Of a stretch of DNA of 64,000 nucleotides, positions 22,783-34,319 are shown piece after piece. Origin of the DNA: Erinaceus europaeus. Its lineage: Eukaryota; Chordata; Mammalia; Eulipotyphla; Erinaceidae. The DNA lies in contig NW_026647189.1 of the NCBI RefSeq assembly GCF_950295315.1, positions 1 to 64,000 on the forward strand, given 5' to 3'. The position numbers were made by a program, and so were the translations under genes. Numbering within the stretch: the first letter of the stretch is position 1; each line of letters starts with the position of its first letter. Under the pieces are notes generated by a model that saw only the letters and a list, made by a program, of their open reading frames with translations, was not told the origin of the DNA and did no database searches.

Positions 22783-24078
22783 TGTCAGGGCTCTCCTTTT
22801 GAAAGGCCAAGTCTCAGCTCTGTCTTGTGGTGTGCCAGACACAGATAAGTGCACTTACCCTGCCTTCTAGCCTGAACAGTAGTGACAAGGAATGGACTGA
22901 GCTGTCCATGGCAGCTGAAGTTCAGTAACCACTGATCTGCTTTTTCAGCCATTACTTTCTGTCCCTATGCTGTGGAGATGCTTCTCAGTCAGCAGCTCCT
23001 GGTCCTCACATTCAGTCCCTTGGAGTGACAGTCCTCTTGGGCTGATCTGCCATTTCTCAGAGAGAATATTATAGGGCTCACTCTTGAGAAAATGTGCATC
23101 TCCTGAATTATTCCCAGTCATTTTTCCATGATGGATGCCTCCAGCTTTTATTCTTAAACTCTCTTTCCTGCTAGAAGAAGTTGTCCTGCACTCTTGCCCT
23201 TGTGATTGGACCTCCATAGACATTTGCATGTAAATTTCCTTGGACTATTATATTTGCCTTTCTGAGAGTCTTGCTATTTTCAAAATGGGTTCTGCTTTTT
23301 CTAATGAGAACCATTCCTGTTTGAGAATTTTGGTATCCAGGGATAAGATAACATGACATTTATTTATTTATTTTTGAGCTGAGACAGAAACATGCCTTTT
23401 GAGCAGATGGAATCCTTGGGAGGAAGGCTGAAAGGAAGTGGGGCCTAGAATTGTTGCTTGGTGCCAACAGCTTAGGTGGTGACTGTCTGTACACAGAGCA
23501 ACATGGCCACTTTAATGTGAATTCAGGCAAGAATCTGGTTGTCTGTCCATGGCAACCACAGTAAAGTATGAGTTTTTCTAAAAATAATAATAATAATTAC
23601 ATGAAAATTACTGAAGAGCAAGATTTTCAGTCTTCAGCGGATATTCTCATCTGGTGTAGTCATAGAATAACAAAAAAGAAAACTTTTAATGAGTCATTGC
23701 TAAAAAGGAACATTTGCAACAAGACTTTCCTTAAAATCATAGAAAATATGTTAACAGTAACTTTGTAAGTTTAGGTAGGCATTACCTTTAAAATGATGTA
23801 CTATACTCTGCACAAAAGAAAAAAAGTACTGAACTAATCCACCAGAACCTGTAAGTATATATGTTAAGCCAGCCAAGATGTCATTATCCCCTTGTCTGTC
23901 ATGAAAAGTTGTCCTGCTCTCCTGCATGAGGATGAATTGGAGCCCCTCTGGGGTGACAGTTCAAGTGGTATCACTGAGTTCTGATCCTAATACTCAAAAG
24001 GGGACAGAATCAATGCTGATTTGATAGGATTGTCACAAGGATGAAGTGAAACTGTGGCTGTACAGCATACAGCATTTA
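22783..24078. other. Unique DNA with two overlapping minus-strand frames
   Basis: 22945-23359 (minus) carries frames of 94 and 62 codons that overlap in different phases. This could be one broken reading frame (a pseudogene or retro-element fragment). I recognise no domain. Nothing else stands out. Confidence 0.4.
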
Positions 24079-24079
24079 G

Positions 24080-24215
24080 AGAAGCTCCAGAGGTGACTCA
24101 GCAGGTAGAACACAGAGCCTGTGTGTGTGAGAGTCCCAAGTTCAATCCCTGGTATGTACATGCTAGAGTTGTTACTGATTCTCTCTTTCTCCTAAATAAG
24201 TACATACATACACAA
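24080..24215 (+). mobile_element. SINE-C
   Basis: AGAGGTGACTCAGCAGGTAG, AAGTTCAATCCCTGG and a TCTCCTAAATAAGTACATAC tail. Confidence 0.8.
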
Positions 24216-24418
24216 TGAACTTTTCCCCTTTTTATTTGATAGGACAGAGAGAAATTGAGAGGAGGGTGAGGAGACAGCCAAAGAGAAAGAGGAAACACTT
24301 GCAGTACTGTGTCACTGCACATGAAGCATTCCTCCTGCAGATGGGGACCTGGGACTTCAACACCAGTTCCACTACAACATGTGTGCTAAACTGGGTGCAC
24401 CACTGCCCAGTCTCCATA
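24216..24418 (-). mobile_element. SINE-A, diverged
   Basis: TTTGATAGGACAGAGAGAAA at the body and a decayed GGGACTTCAACACC box. It abuts the forward SINE-C tail to tail. Confidence 0.8.
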
Positions 24419-24479
24419 TTTTAAAAATAAAGCATTTAGCATAGTGCTCACAGTCATGCTCAATGAAGCTGGTTCATTG

Positions 24480-25200
24480 GGACCCATTTGCAGCCATCTT
24501 GCATAGTTTGTGACCAGGCCATCTTCATATTACCATCCACCCAGAAAATAATGATTTACAGGACAGTTCTTACATGGGTTACTTGTTCATCCTTCCATGA
24601 TAGGTATCTACACACCATTCCCACCATCAATTTTGCTCCACCACTGTGCATTGGATCCCTGATAGCCACTCAACTCCCTTCCGTGGGCTTTCTGCAATGG
24701 AGAACATCTAGTCTGGTTTTCACCCAGTGTTTTATCTTTCTTTCTTTTTAAAAAAATTTATTTATTCCCTTTTGTTGCTCTTTTTTAATTGTTGTAGTTA
24801 CTACTGTTGTTGTTGTATAGGGCAGAGAGAAATGGAGAAAGGAGGGGAAGAAAGAGAGGTGGGAGAGAAAGACAGACACCTGCAGACCTGCTTCACTGCC
24901 TGTGAAGCGACTCCCCTGCAGGTGGGAAGCTGGGGACTCAAACAGGGATCCTTACACCAGTCCTTGCGCTTTGTGCCACGTGCACTTAACCCACTGTGCT
25001 ACCGCCTGACTCCCTGTGTTTTATCTTTCTTAAGTTCCACTTATTAGTGAGGTCATATAGTGTTCATTCTTCTCCTTTTGATTGATCTCACTTAACATGA
25101 TTTCTTCAAGTTCCATTCAAGATGGGGCAAAAGAGATTGTTACATCATTTTAAATAACTGAATAGTATTCCATTATGAATATAGACCACAATTACCTTTC
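24480..25200 (-). mobile_element. L1 3' end, split by a SINE
   Basis: The L1 3' region in reverse lies at 24480-24742 and 25016-25200 (GAATAGTATTCCATTATG near 25160). The SINE-A in between has a clean target duplication. Confidence 0.75.
24743..25015 (-). mobile_element. SINE-A inside L1
   Basis: It is flanked by the 16-base duplication GTGTTTTATCTTTCTT (24727-24742, 25016-25031). Confidence 0.92.
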
Positions 25201-25737
25201 TCTTCTATTCCCTTCTTCTTCCTCCTCCTCCTTCTCTTCTCTTCTCTTCTCCCTTCCCAACACCTCCCCTCCCCTCCTCTCTCTCTCCCCGCCTCTCCGA
25301 ACAGGGGCTTAAATCCAGGTCTTTAACATGGTAATATGTGTGTTTAATTGGATGCACCACTGCCTACCCCTAGACGCTAAATTTCTTAACCACCTGTCTG
25401 TTGTTGGGCATTTAGCATGGTCTGTTGTTGAGCTATTTTCCCAGAGAATTATGGCTGCTGTTCTGAATGTGAAACCATGTGGGTGAAGTCTTAAGCTTTT
25501 GTCTCCAAATCCAAGCTACTTTTCTGTGCCTCCCCAACACTTGGGAAGCAGGGTGAGTGTCCCAATGAGAACTTAGATGTGATATCAGTACCACTTTCTG
25601 ATCCACAGGGTGGGCCAAGTAACACTCTGCACCTTCTATGGAATAGCATCTCACCATCAAAATCTCCCCATCCATCCAGACCCCCTGCCCCTGGCACCTT
25701 TCTTCTGGAGAGACAGCTCTTAAAAAACATTGCCCAG
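25201..25737. other. CT-rich tract, SINE fragment, then unique DNA
   Basis: 25205-25295 is CTTCTTCCTCC low complexity. 25300-25370 is a reverse SINE-B tail-less head. 25371-25737 has no recognised content. Confidence 0.55.
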
Positions 25738-26010
25738 GGAGTTGGGCGGTGGCGCAGTGGGTTAAGTGCATGTGGCACAAAGCACAAGGACAGGCTTAAG
25801 GATCTCTGTTTGAGCCCCCAGCTCTCCACATGCAGGGGAGTCACTTCACAAGTGTTGAAGCAGGTCTGCAGGTGTCTGTCTTTCTCTCCACCTCTCTGTC
25901 TTCCCCTCCTCTCTCCATTTCTCTCTATCCAATCCAACAACAATGACATCTTAGGACAAAAGAATGGAAAATAATGACCTCTAGGAGCAGTGGACTGTAG
26001 TGAAGGCACC
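25738..26010 (+). mobile_element. SINE-A with trailer
   Basis: GAGTTGGGCGGTGGCGCAGT head and the long-form trailer (GACCTCTAGGAGCAGTGG). The trailer part is shared with 36150-36230. Confidence 0.85.
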
Positions 26011-26039
26011 AAGCCACAGCTGTAACCCTGGAGGAAATA

Positions 26040-26205
26040 AAAAAGAAATCTTTGGTCCATTCTGACAGAGGGATAAAGATTAGGGAACCTTCCAGTGGAG
26101 GGGAGGGTATAGGGAACTCTGGTGACTGGAATTGTATGTGATTGTGCTTCTCTTATCCCACAATCTTGTTAATCATTATTAAATCACTGATTTAAAAAAA
26201 AGATA
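26040..26205 (+). mobile_element. PAR-like 3' end
   Basis: GGTCCATTCTGACAGAGGG, GGAACCTTCCAGTGGAGGGG and a TTAATCATTATTAAATCACT end with an A-rich tail. It is duplicated at 36235-36395. Confidence 0.7.
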
Positions 26206-26394
26206 AAATAATCTATAAAAACAAAGAAGCACACTATCTGCTAGCTACCTTCTTACTAACCTTCTGAAGCACCACATCCATTCTATAGTATTTTAGAAAA
26301 GAGTTTATTGTAGCTAGCTTAACACAAATACTAAAGAAAACATGTTCTTTATACACTTGTTGCTGGAGGAACATTGCTTGGGTTTTTTTTTTTC

Positions 26395-27010
26395 CTATTT
26401 TTATTAGTGATTTAATAATGGGCTTAATTGTTTTGTTGTTATTGTTGAGTCATATGATTGATTGTCATTTGTGATCAGTCTCTTGTCAGTTTTGTGACTT
26501 CCAGGTATCTTCTCCCAATTTCCACGTTACCTTTGTGTGTGTGTGTGTGTCTGTATGAAATTTTCTTTTAATGTGAAGAAGCTGTTAAATTTGATGTAGT
26601 CCCAGTAATTTAACCTTGTTTTAGTTTTGCCTACCCATAGTGTGACGAGTGTCCAAATATAGCCTGATGTTAAATTGTGGACATGTTTCACCAGTGTTTT
26701 CTTCTCTATAATTTTTAGTCTCAGTTCCAATAACCAGATCTTTGATCCATCTTGAGTTATTTGGCATATGGTGTTAAGGGCTGGTGCAGTTTCATTTTTC
26801 ATTGACTACCCAGCATCAGCTATTGAAGAGGTCTTTTTCCCTCCCACCCCCCACTGAAAAGGTTTTAGTCCTTTATTATGTACACATGGGTTTATTTATG
26901 AAATTTCAATTTTGTTTTGTTGGTCTATAAATTGTTTTTTTCCAGTACAGTATGTAACATTAATTACTATTGCTTTGTAGCATCAATGGAAGTCAGGAAT
27001 GTTATGTATG
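26395..27010 (-). mobile_element. L1 ORF2 fragment
   Basis: The reverse of the L1 region whose sense strand runs AACTCAAGATGGATCAAAGA (near 26750). It includes a short TG run at 26533. It is duplicated at 36585-37230. Confidence 0.75.
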
Positions 27011-27650
27011 CATTGTTTGGTTTTTGCTACACTGCTATGGTGCTGACTCCCCTCTGGACATCTTTAATAAAATATTTTCAATAAATGTGAAAATGCATAC
27101 CTTGGGATTCATAGTGTGATTATTAATACATGATTGTTAGTTTCTATAATTAGCATATTTAATAAATATTAAAGTAGACTTTTAAATTAACTCATCTCTA
27201 TATAATTAAATTATATGGCAAAGTTAGTAAAAATGTAAAACCAAGGTCTCTTTTGCAATCTTCTCCTTGGGCAACAGAAGATGACTTGTCATTTACAAGC
27301 CAGGTTCTAGTAGGAATGAACATGTCTGGCTCCACTCTGAAACATTTATTTTTAATATTTACTATGGCTTTCAATTTCCCATCGTTTCCCATCCAAGTTC
27401 AGCTCATTAGCAAATCCAGTAGCAAATCTAGAATGAAATTTTCAAGAGAAAATGATCTTGTCTTTTACTTCCAAAAGCCTGAAGATTCTGTGAAAAGATA
27501 GAGGTATTTATTTCTTCTAGTGTAGGTGATTATTTTTCTTATGATTAATGAAGAAATAGCTACAATTCAAGGCCAGAGGGTAAGCTGTTGCCCAGGGGTT
27601 CTTTTCAACCTTTTGTTAATTAGGAAATTCCTGAGCCCAATTATTCAAGT
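27011..27650. other. Unique DNA
   Basis: The left 430 bases are shared with the C' segment. An 82-codon frame at 27253 is not conserved there and has no recognised domain. Confidence 0.5.
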
Positions 27651-27667
27651 AATGCTTTGACTACTTT

Positions 27668-27964
27668 CTTTTTTTATTATCTTTATTTTTAATATTTATT
27701 TATTATTCCCTTTTTGTTGCCCTTGTTTTTGTTATTGTAATTGTTGTTATTGATGCCATCTTTGTTGGATAGGACAGAGGGAAATGGAGAGAGGAGGGGA
27801 AGACAGAGAGGCAGAGAGAAAGATAGACACCTGCAGACCTGCTTCACCTCCTGTCAAGCGACTCCCCTGCAGGTGGGGAGCCAGGGGCTTGAACCGGGAT
27901 CCTTACACTGGTCTTTGAGCTTTGCGCCACCTGTGCTTAATCCGTTGTGCTACCACCTGACTCG
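27668..27964 (-). mobile_element. SINE-A
   Basis: A complete reverse copy flanked by TTTGACTACTTTCTTT on both sides. Confidence 0.92.
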
Positions 27965-28029
27965 CTATTTGACTACTTTCTTTGTAAATAGATTTAGGTA
28001 AATTAGTTCTCCTCCAGGACCATATTTAA

Positions 28030-28165
28030 AGCTGACTCTCCATCAAAATCCAAAGGCACACACCTGTGAAAAATGGCAAAAAGGCACTGAAGTTCCAGGT
28101 TCAATCTGCCATACCACCATAAGCCACAGTTGAGCAGTGTTATGGTAAAATAAAAATAAAATAAA
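28030..28165 (+). mobile_element. SINE-C
   Basis: AGGTTCAATCTGCCATACCA, GAGCAGTGTTATGGT and a repeated AAAATAAAATAAAA tail. Confidence 0.7.
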
Positions 28166-28384
28166 ACAGTCTTCAGTGCATATAATTTAACTCTGATCTA
28201 AATTGCATAGAGTAGAAATAAGAAGATGTGAAGTCTAATCATTTAGTAATCACAATGGCAATTTTGGTGCAGAGGAATAGGGAGTGGTGTCAGGAAATAC
28301 TAGCACCACGCAAGCACTAAGGATTGCCAACTGACTACCCTGATACACAGCGTGCTCTCTGCTGGTCTTTTAGGCTCATATTCT

Positions 28385-28648
28385 TCTTTTTATTTTATAT
28401 TTTAAATAAATATTTATTTGTTCCCTTTTGTTGCCCTTTTTGTTTTATTGTTGTCCTTATTGATGCCGTTTGTTGTTGGATAGGACAGAGTGAAATGGCG
28501 ACAGAAGCAGAAGACAGAGGGGGAGAGAAAAGATAGACACCTGCAGACCTGCTTCACCTCTTTTGAAGCGACTCCCAGGATCCTTACACTGGTTCTTGTA
28601 CTTTGCGCCATGTGTGCTTAACCTGCTGTGCCACTGCCCAGTTCCCTT
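28385..28648 (-). mobile_element. SINE-A with internal deletion
   Basis: It lacks the GGTGGGGAGCC box: GACTCCC joins AGGATCC near 28575. AGGCTCATATTCT duplicates flank it (about 28371 and 28649). Confidence 0.9.
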
Positions 28649-28744
28649 AGGCTCATATTCTAATAGAACAGGTACATTGACTTGATCCACCTCAGGGATC
28701 CTGAAACACTCTAGTCAACTTTAAAAAGAGTCCAATTTTGTTTT

Positions 28745-28860
28745 GTGGGCTGGGTGTTGTGCAGTGGTAGAGTACAGGACTTGTGAGTATGAGATTCTAA
28801 ATTAGATTCTAACACCATATGAATCAGATTAATGCACTGATCCTCTTTTCTTAAATGAAT
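28745..28860 (+). mobile_element. SINE-C, decayed
   Basis: GGGCTGGGTGTTGTGCAGTG head and TAGATTCTAACACC box. The tail is lost in AT-rich DNA. 28861-29294 is unique. Confidence 0.6.
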
Positions 28861-29294
28861 TAAAAATACAATTATTAATTAGAAATTGAGTTTATCTGTT
28901 TGTAGGAATAATTATACCCATCAAAAGTGCTAAATTGTCATATTCCTCTGTTTTAAGCTCCCTTATTTATGACAGTACATGAAAAATCAGATATTTATTA
29001 AATTGCATGCCTAAGCTAGAAATTGACTTGTGAGAATTTCCCTATAAGCTTAATGGCATTGGGTTCAGTCTTCATGGGTTAAAAAGGCAGTATGGTGAAA
29101 CTAGGTATCTGCATCAGCATCTTAATGTGTTCTTACTCCTGGAAACAGCTAGAGAACTAGAAAGTTTGTGCTGCTTTCACCACCAAACCTACTCAAACCT
29201 GCCCTTTGTGTGTGTTCAGGTTTAATGTATTTCACATGCATTAACCTCTTTACATATTAGTGCCACATTGTAGTATAGTAACAACCTCTTTCTT

Positions 29295-29572
29295 TTTTTG
29301 TTTGTTTCTTTTTTTAATATTTATTTTTATTATTCCCTTTTGTTGCCCTTGTTGTTTTATTGTTGTAGTTATTATTGATGTTGTTGTTGTTGGATAGGAA
29401 AGAGAGAAATGGAGAGAGAAGGAGAGAAAGATAGACACTTGCAGACCTGCTTCACCGCTTGTGAAGCTATTCCTCTGCAGGTGGGGAGCTGGGGGCTCAA
29501 GCCAGGATCCTTACACAGGTCCTTGCGCTTTGCGCCAAGTGCGCTTAACCCGCTGCGCTACTGGCCGACTCC
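29295..29572 (-). mobile_element. SINE-A
   Basis: A complete copy. AACAACCTCTTTCTTT on the left and AACAACCCCTTTCTTT on the right form the target duplication with one change. Confidence 0.92.
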
Positions 29573-29766
29573 CAACAACCCCTTTCTTTGTCTGAAAGTT
29601 ATTTTATCTACAAAATCTTACTTCTTTACTTAATAACTGTCTATCCATCTAGCTGGTGTTATAAAGTAACTTGAACATGTGGAGTGTTTTATTATGTCAC
29701 TTCTTTATCAGTAATGCTACTACTAAGACAAAGTAAGTGTGGATCACTTGTTAAAAATATCCCCCT

Positions 29767-30040
29767 GGAAGTTGGGCAGTAGCACAGAGGGTTAAGCTCA
29801 GGTGGCACAAGGCACAAATACCAGTGTAAGGATCCTGGTTCAAGCCCTGGGCTTCCCACCTGCAGGGGAGTAGCTTCACAGGCAGTGAAGCAGGTTTGCA
29901 GGTGTCTCTTTCTCTCTCCTCCTCTCTGTCTTCCCCTCCTATCTCCATTTCTATCCAGCAATGGCTACAACAATAACTATTAAAAAAACATCTAGGGCAA
30001 CAAAGGAATAAATAAATAAGTAAATAAATAAATAAAATAT
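29767..30040 (+). mobile_element. SINE-A
   Basis: GGAAGTTGGGCAGTAGCACA head and an AATAAATAAATAAATAAA tail. AAATATCCCYCT flanks both ends. Confidence 0.9.
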
Positions 30041-30270
30041 CCCTCTGAGCTTTCCTATAGAGGTTGCTTAGAGACAGAACAGAAGCTTTTGCCAAAGGCT
30101 ACTTCTAGGTGGGATCTTCCTGGGCGGAGGTCTACCCCTAGACACCTCGGCATTATAGTGGACTAAGCTGTTTGAAGTGCTGTGTCCAGGTGTGTCATGT
30201 TCTGAAAGGGAAGGTCTGTCACCTCTCAGTGTGGATAAATCCTCTCAGTTTTCTTCTATTGTGATAGTAA
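30041..30270. other. Unique DNA
   Basis: No recognised content. Confidence 0.5.
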
Positions 30271-30695
30271 GATTTTTTTGGAAATATTGAGGTGAAAACA
30301 TAATAAAACCAACCTATGACAAACCCACAGTTAGTATGGTGGAAGTTACACACTCACCATTTGCAGATAATATGATAGTATTCATAGAAAAACCTAAAGA
30401 ATCCAGCAGTAAGCTCTTGGAAATTATCAAGTAATATAGTAAGATGTCAGGCTACAAAATTAACATATAAAAGTCAGTGGCATACCTCTATGGAAACACT
30501 AAATTAACAGAAGAAGAAATCAATCCCTTTTACTATAGCAGTAAGAACAATAGAATATGTAGGAATAAACCTAACAAAGGAAGTGAAGGATTTGTATACT
30601 TAAAATTATGAGTCACTATTCAAGGAAGTAGAAAAATAATAGGAAGAATTAGCATCATCAAAATGAATATGTTATCCAGGACCAAGTACAATTTA
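30271..30695 (+). mobile_element. L1 ORF2 reverse-transcriptase fragment
   Basis: The forward frame shows a decayed ADNMIVFIEKP, SGYKINI, LTEEEINP and CRNKPNKG. This is the region just after the catalytic YADD of L1 reverse transcriptase. Stops and shifts break it. Confidence 0.8.
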
Positions 30696-30699
30696 TTTT

Positions 30700-30920
30700 T
30701 ATTTTTAAAAGTTTTTTATAATCTTTATTACTGCATAGAGACAGAGAGAAATTGAGAGGGGAGGGGGATGTAGAGAGGGAGACAGAGACAGAGAGACACC
30801 CTCAGCCATGTTTCACCACCTGTGAAGCTTGCCCCCTGCAGGTGGGGGCCAGGAGCTTGAACCTGTGTCCTTGTGCACTGTAATGTGTGCTCTCAACTGG
30901 CTGTGCCATCACCCTGCCGT
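30700..30920 (-). mobile_element. SINE-B
   Basis: CCCCCTGCAGGTGGGGGCCA and GGAGCTTGAACC boxes, with the head ending TGGCTGTGCCATCACC. Confidence 0.85.
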
Positions 30921-30924
30921 TCAT

Positions 30925-31075
30925 TTTTAATACTTTGAGGAACTTCCCATTTGCTTTATCTAGAGCCTGGACCAGTTTACATATCTCTGCATAAGGGATC
31001 CTTTTTTTTCATACCCTCACCAATAACTGCTGTTGCTGGTCATTTTGATGTTGGGGATTTGGTAGTGTGATTTTA
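30925..31075 (-). mobile_element. L1 3'-region fragment
   Basis: TTTGAGGAACTTCCCATTTG and ATTTTGATGTTGGGGATTTG resemble the reversed L1 3' region. It is short and old. Confidence 0.5.
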
Positions 31076-31077
31076 CT

Positions 31078-31245
31078 TATTTATTAAATTTATTTTAATA
31101 AATAAGTGGAGATATGAAGAGAAAGATATGAAGAGAGAAAAACTGCTCAGGTCTGGCTTATGAAGGTGATAAGGACATGAAACTTAGACCTTGAATCCTC
31201 AAAATATCAGTCTTTTTTATAACCATTCTGCCCTCTCCCCTATTC
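31078..31245 (-). mobile_element. SINE-C
   Basis: ATTTATTTTAATAAATAAGT tail, then GACCTTGAATCC and an ATAACCATTCTGCCCTC head, all in reverse. Confidence 0.65.
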
Positions 31246-31485
31246 AAGATTTTTAAAAATAGTAAGTAAATGAAAAAAAGTGATCCATTTCTGATTTTAT
31301 TTTACATGTGTTAAGGATAAGAATAATGAAGCTATAGAAATTTCCTTAGGTGATCTTAATTATTTTAAATGAAAAATATCATTTGACCTAAAAAATAATT
31401 GAGATGTAGTTGTAGTCTTACTTTGTTTGATTTATAGTACCCTTCATTCTCATTATTTGCCCGAGATAGCTCAGATTCAAAATGA

Positions 31486-31735
31486 AGTATCTTATGCCTT
31501 ATAAGTTACATACAGACATGCACAAAAACCCACAGTTACCTGTAAGATGTATGTAAATTTTCTACCATAAGAAAAATCAAAATAATTGTGGAGTTTGGGG
31601 CTGTTGGGTTGGGTTATCTTCTGCCTTATAAGTTACATACACACATGCACAAAAATCCATAGATAGCTATAAGATGTATGTGAATTTATCACCTTATGAA
31701 AAATCAAAATAATTGTGGAATTTGGGGCTGTTGGC
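31486..31735 (+). repeat. Local tandem duplication, about 130 bp
   Basis: Two copies (about 31486-31612 and 31614-31735) share GCCTTATAAGTTACATACA, ATAAGATGTATGT and AATTGTGGARTTTGGGGCTG. They differ at a scatter of positions. Confidence 0.88.
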
Positions 31736-31736
31736 T

Positions 31737-31903
31737 ATTTGGCTGTTGGCCAAGACTAAAGTTGTTCAGTTTAGGAAAATTTTTTCCCCAGTGCTAAGAG
31801 AGGAGCTGCCGCTGGAGGGCACTTAGCACTTTTTTTTTATTGTTTGACAATTAAAAAAATATCAGAGTCTAGTTTCCTTGCCTTTCTTTTAAAGAGAAGA
31901 CAT
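31737..31903. repeat. Dispersed sequence shared with 7330-7492
   Basis: This is the other copy of the sequence beginning GGCTGTTGGCCAAGACTAA. It continues into a complete SINE-A here, where 7.5 kb keeps only the trailer. Confidence 0.75.
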
Positions 31904-31904
31904 T

Positions 31905-32210
31905 TTTCCCCCTCCTCCAGAGTTATTGCTGGGTTTGGTGCCTGCACCATGAATCCACCACTCCTGGAGGCCATTTTTTTCCCACTTTTTTGTTGTCCTT
32001 GTTGTTGTAGCCTCATTGTGGTTATTATTATTACCATTGTTGATGTTGTTCATTGTTGGACAGGAAAGAGAGAAATGGAGAGAGGAGGGGAAGACAGAAA
32101 GGGGGACTCCCCTGCAGATGGGGAGCCGGGGGCTCGAACTGGGATCTTTATGCTGGTCCTTGCACTTTGCGCCACCTGTGCTTAACCCACTGCACCACCA
32201 CCCGACCCCC
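31905..32210 (-). mobile_element. SINE-A with internal deletion
   Basis: AGAGAAGACATTTT duplicates flank it (about 31892 and 32213). The body jumps from GACAGAAAGGGGGA to CTCCCCTGCAG. Confidence 0.9.
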
Positions 32211-32213
32211 AGA

Positions 32214-32661
32214 GAGAAGACATTTTACCAACAGTACAGATGCAGTTATCTTCTCATTCAACTGCATGAGTTTGACCTCAGGTTATTTACCACTTTCGTC
32301 TCTAGTCTTTGCAGTCCATAGAACTCAGCTCTTCTAAACACCCCCCACCCCCGGGAGCCCCAGTGATTTCACCTACAGGTTATTTAGGAAACCGGAGTCT
32401 ATGTATCTGCTGCTTTCTGACTTGAACTGCCTTGTCTTCAGCACTCAGATAATTAATAAAGGAATGCTGCCTCAGGTGTTACTGTGAGTCTGGTTTTGAG
32501 AGGCTTCCTTGTGCCCGTATGAATGAGATACTCTTTCTAGAGAGCTTACACAACAAGATTTCTTTCACTGCCCACGATGACATCTTTGGATTGCTCCCAA
32601 ATCTTTCCTGCATCCTAAAATTGTCTATTTCTCCCACCTTGAATATATGTGGATATATATA
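32214..32661. other. Unique DNA
   Basis: No exon or repeat recognised, apart from a short GATATATATATCC at the edge of the next SINE. Confidence 0.5.
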
Positions 32662-32997
32662 TCCAGGGTTATTGCTGGGGCTCGGTGCCTGCGCTATGAA
32701 TCCACTGCTTCTGGAAACCATTTCCCCCATTTTTGCTGCCTTTGTTGATGCCCTTGTTGTTGGTATTTTTATTGTTGCCATTGCTATTGTTGTTGCTGCT
32801 GCACAGGACAGAGAGAAGTCAAGAAAGGAGGGGAAGATAGGGGGAGAGAAAGACAGATACCTGAAGACCTACTTCCCTGACTGTGAAGCAACTCCCCTAT
32901 AAGTGGGGAGCTAGGGGCTTGAACTGGGGTCCTTACGCAGGTCCTTGCGTTTCATACCATGTGTGCTTAACCCACTGCACTGCTACCGCCTAGCTCT
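32662..32997 (-). mobile_element. SINE-A (partner of 1-304)
   Basis: A long-form reverse copy. It shares diagnostic changes with the window-start copy, such as ACTGCTTCTGG in the trailer and GCATTGCACTGCTA-like head decay. Confidence 0.88.
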
Positions 32998-33189
32998 CTA
33001 TTTTCTAGTTTTAAGGTCTTCCTTGCAAGTATATGGGTATGCTTACATGCTGTTTTTACAATGAGTGGTAATTTTAGGAATATACAATGTCTCATCTTAA
33101 AATACATTTTCAATTTAAAACTCATCCCTGGAGATGATTAATACGTGTATTTATATACTATTTGCATTTATGTTTCGTTTGTCTCTTAC

Positions 33190-33478
33190 TTTTTTTTTTG
33201 CCTCCAGTGTTGTTGCTGGGGCTCAGTGCCTGCACCATGGATCCACTGCTCCTGCAGGCATTTTTTCTGTTATTAGACAGGACAGAGAGAAATTGAGAGA
33301 GCAGGGGGAGATAGAGAGGAAGAGAGAAAGATAGACACCTGCAGACTAGCTGATTGTGAAGTGCAGTGACCCCCCCCCCTGCAGGAGGGGAGCCAGGGGC
33401 TTGAACTGGGAACCTTGTGCAGGTCCTTGCACTTTGTACTATGTGCGCTTAACCTGGTGAAGTACCGCCTGGCCTGGC
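33190..33478 (-). mobile_element. SINE-A (partner of 822-1108)
   Basis: It carries the same subtype changes as its partner and a C10 run near 33371. Confidence 0.88.
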
Positions 33479-33975
33479 CTTTACTCTTTAACTAATATTA
33501 AAGTATGGTTTTCATTATGATTGCCACTGTCCAGTCAGTAAGGTGGTCCTGACTTTAATCTTGTGATACAGCTATTATCACTATCATTCAAATTAACAGT
33601 TGAAATTGCAGCACGAGATATGTTTTTAACCAATCAGACACTGAAGAAATGTGACCACTAGCTAATTACAGATTGTGTTCATGTAATTGGCAGAGCTGCT
33701 CTTGCTGACACTGAAGTTGATTTCACTCAACTCTTAGACTTTCTGTAGATTCTGACTTAGAAAGGTACATCAAAACTCTGGTGACTGGTATGTGCCAAAT
33801 AGGTATTCATAGGCTTATTAATATTTTCTCAGTAGTGTAAAGCCACCTGTATTCTAAGGCTCATTGGATCAGTCAGTCAGATGTGTACCATACTGGTAGG
33901 ATCTGAAGGTTCACAAATGAGTAGGAACACAGCACAGCGTCTGCTTGATGACTTAGCTTCCTACCCACCGCAGCA

Positions 33976-34310
33976 TGTCCTGCTTAAGAAAGGCAACTCC
34001 CCAACCTGCAACATCCTGCTGACCAGGCAGAAGGGAAGATAACCAAAAGTCGCAACCCCTACCCCCCTGCTTCCTCCTGCTATGGCTTGGGAACACTTTT
34101 TTTAAACTAAACTAACACGATGCTTGTCACGTAGCCCCCCTGCCCTAAACCCTATATAATCTCAATAGAAACTATAGAGGGGGTCAAGCATTTCTGACCA
34201 CCACTGCGTGGTGGCTCAGGGTGTTCGTCCCTGGCGCCAGCTAATAAAGACTGTTGATTTTACATCGCTCTGGTCTCTTGGTAATTTCTGTGGATTACCG
34301 GACCCTAACA
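33976..34310 (+). mobile_element. Solo LTR of an endogenous retrovirus
   Basis: This is a stretch of about 335 bases that begins TG and ends CCCTAACA. It has a TATATAA box (near 34150), an AATAAAG polyadenylation signal (near 34242) and a GT-rich downstream region, the order expected for U3-R-U5. No internal retroviral genes or primer-binding site follow. No matching target duplication is visible: the left flank is duplicated unique DNA and the right flank is the GC-rich block. It therefore probably marks a rearrangement junction. Confidence 0.75.
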
Positions 34311-34319
34311 CACGGAGGG

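Larger units (their letters stand above)
25945..27440 (+). repeat. Duplicated segment C (partner 36135-38325)
   Basis: The SINE trailer, PAR 3' end, L1 fragment and following unique DNA (TCTAGTAGGAATGAACATGT) recur in the same order at 36135-38325. The partner is interrupted by the YBX1 retrocopy. Homology stops at AGCTCATTAGCAAATC, where the L1 begins in the partner. Confidence 0.88.

Noticed and set aside
30271..30695. Possible host reverse-transcriptase gene
   Set aside because: The residues match L1 ORF2, and stops and shifts are frequent.
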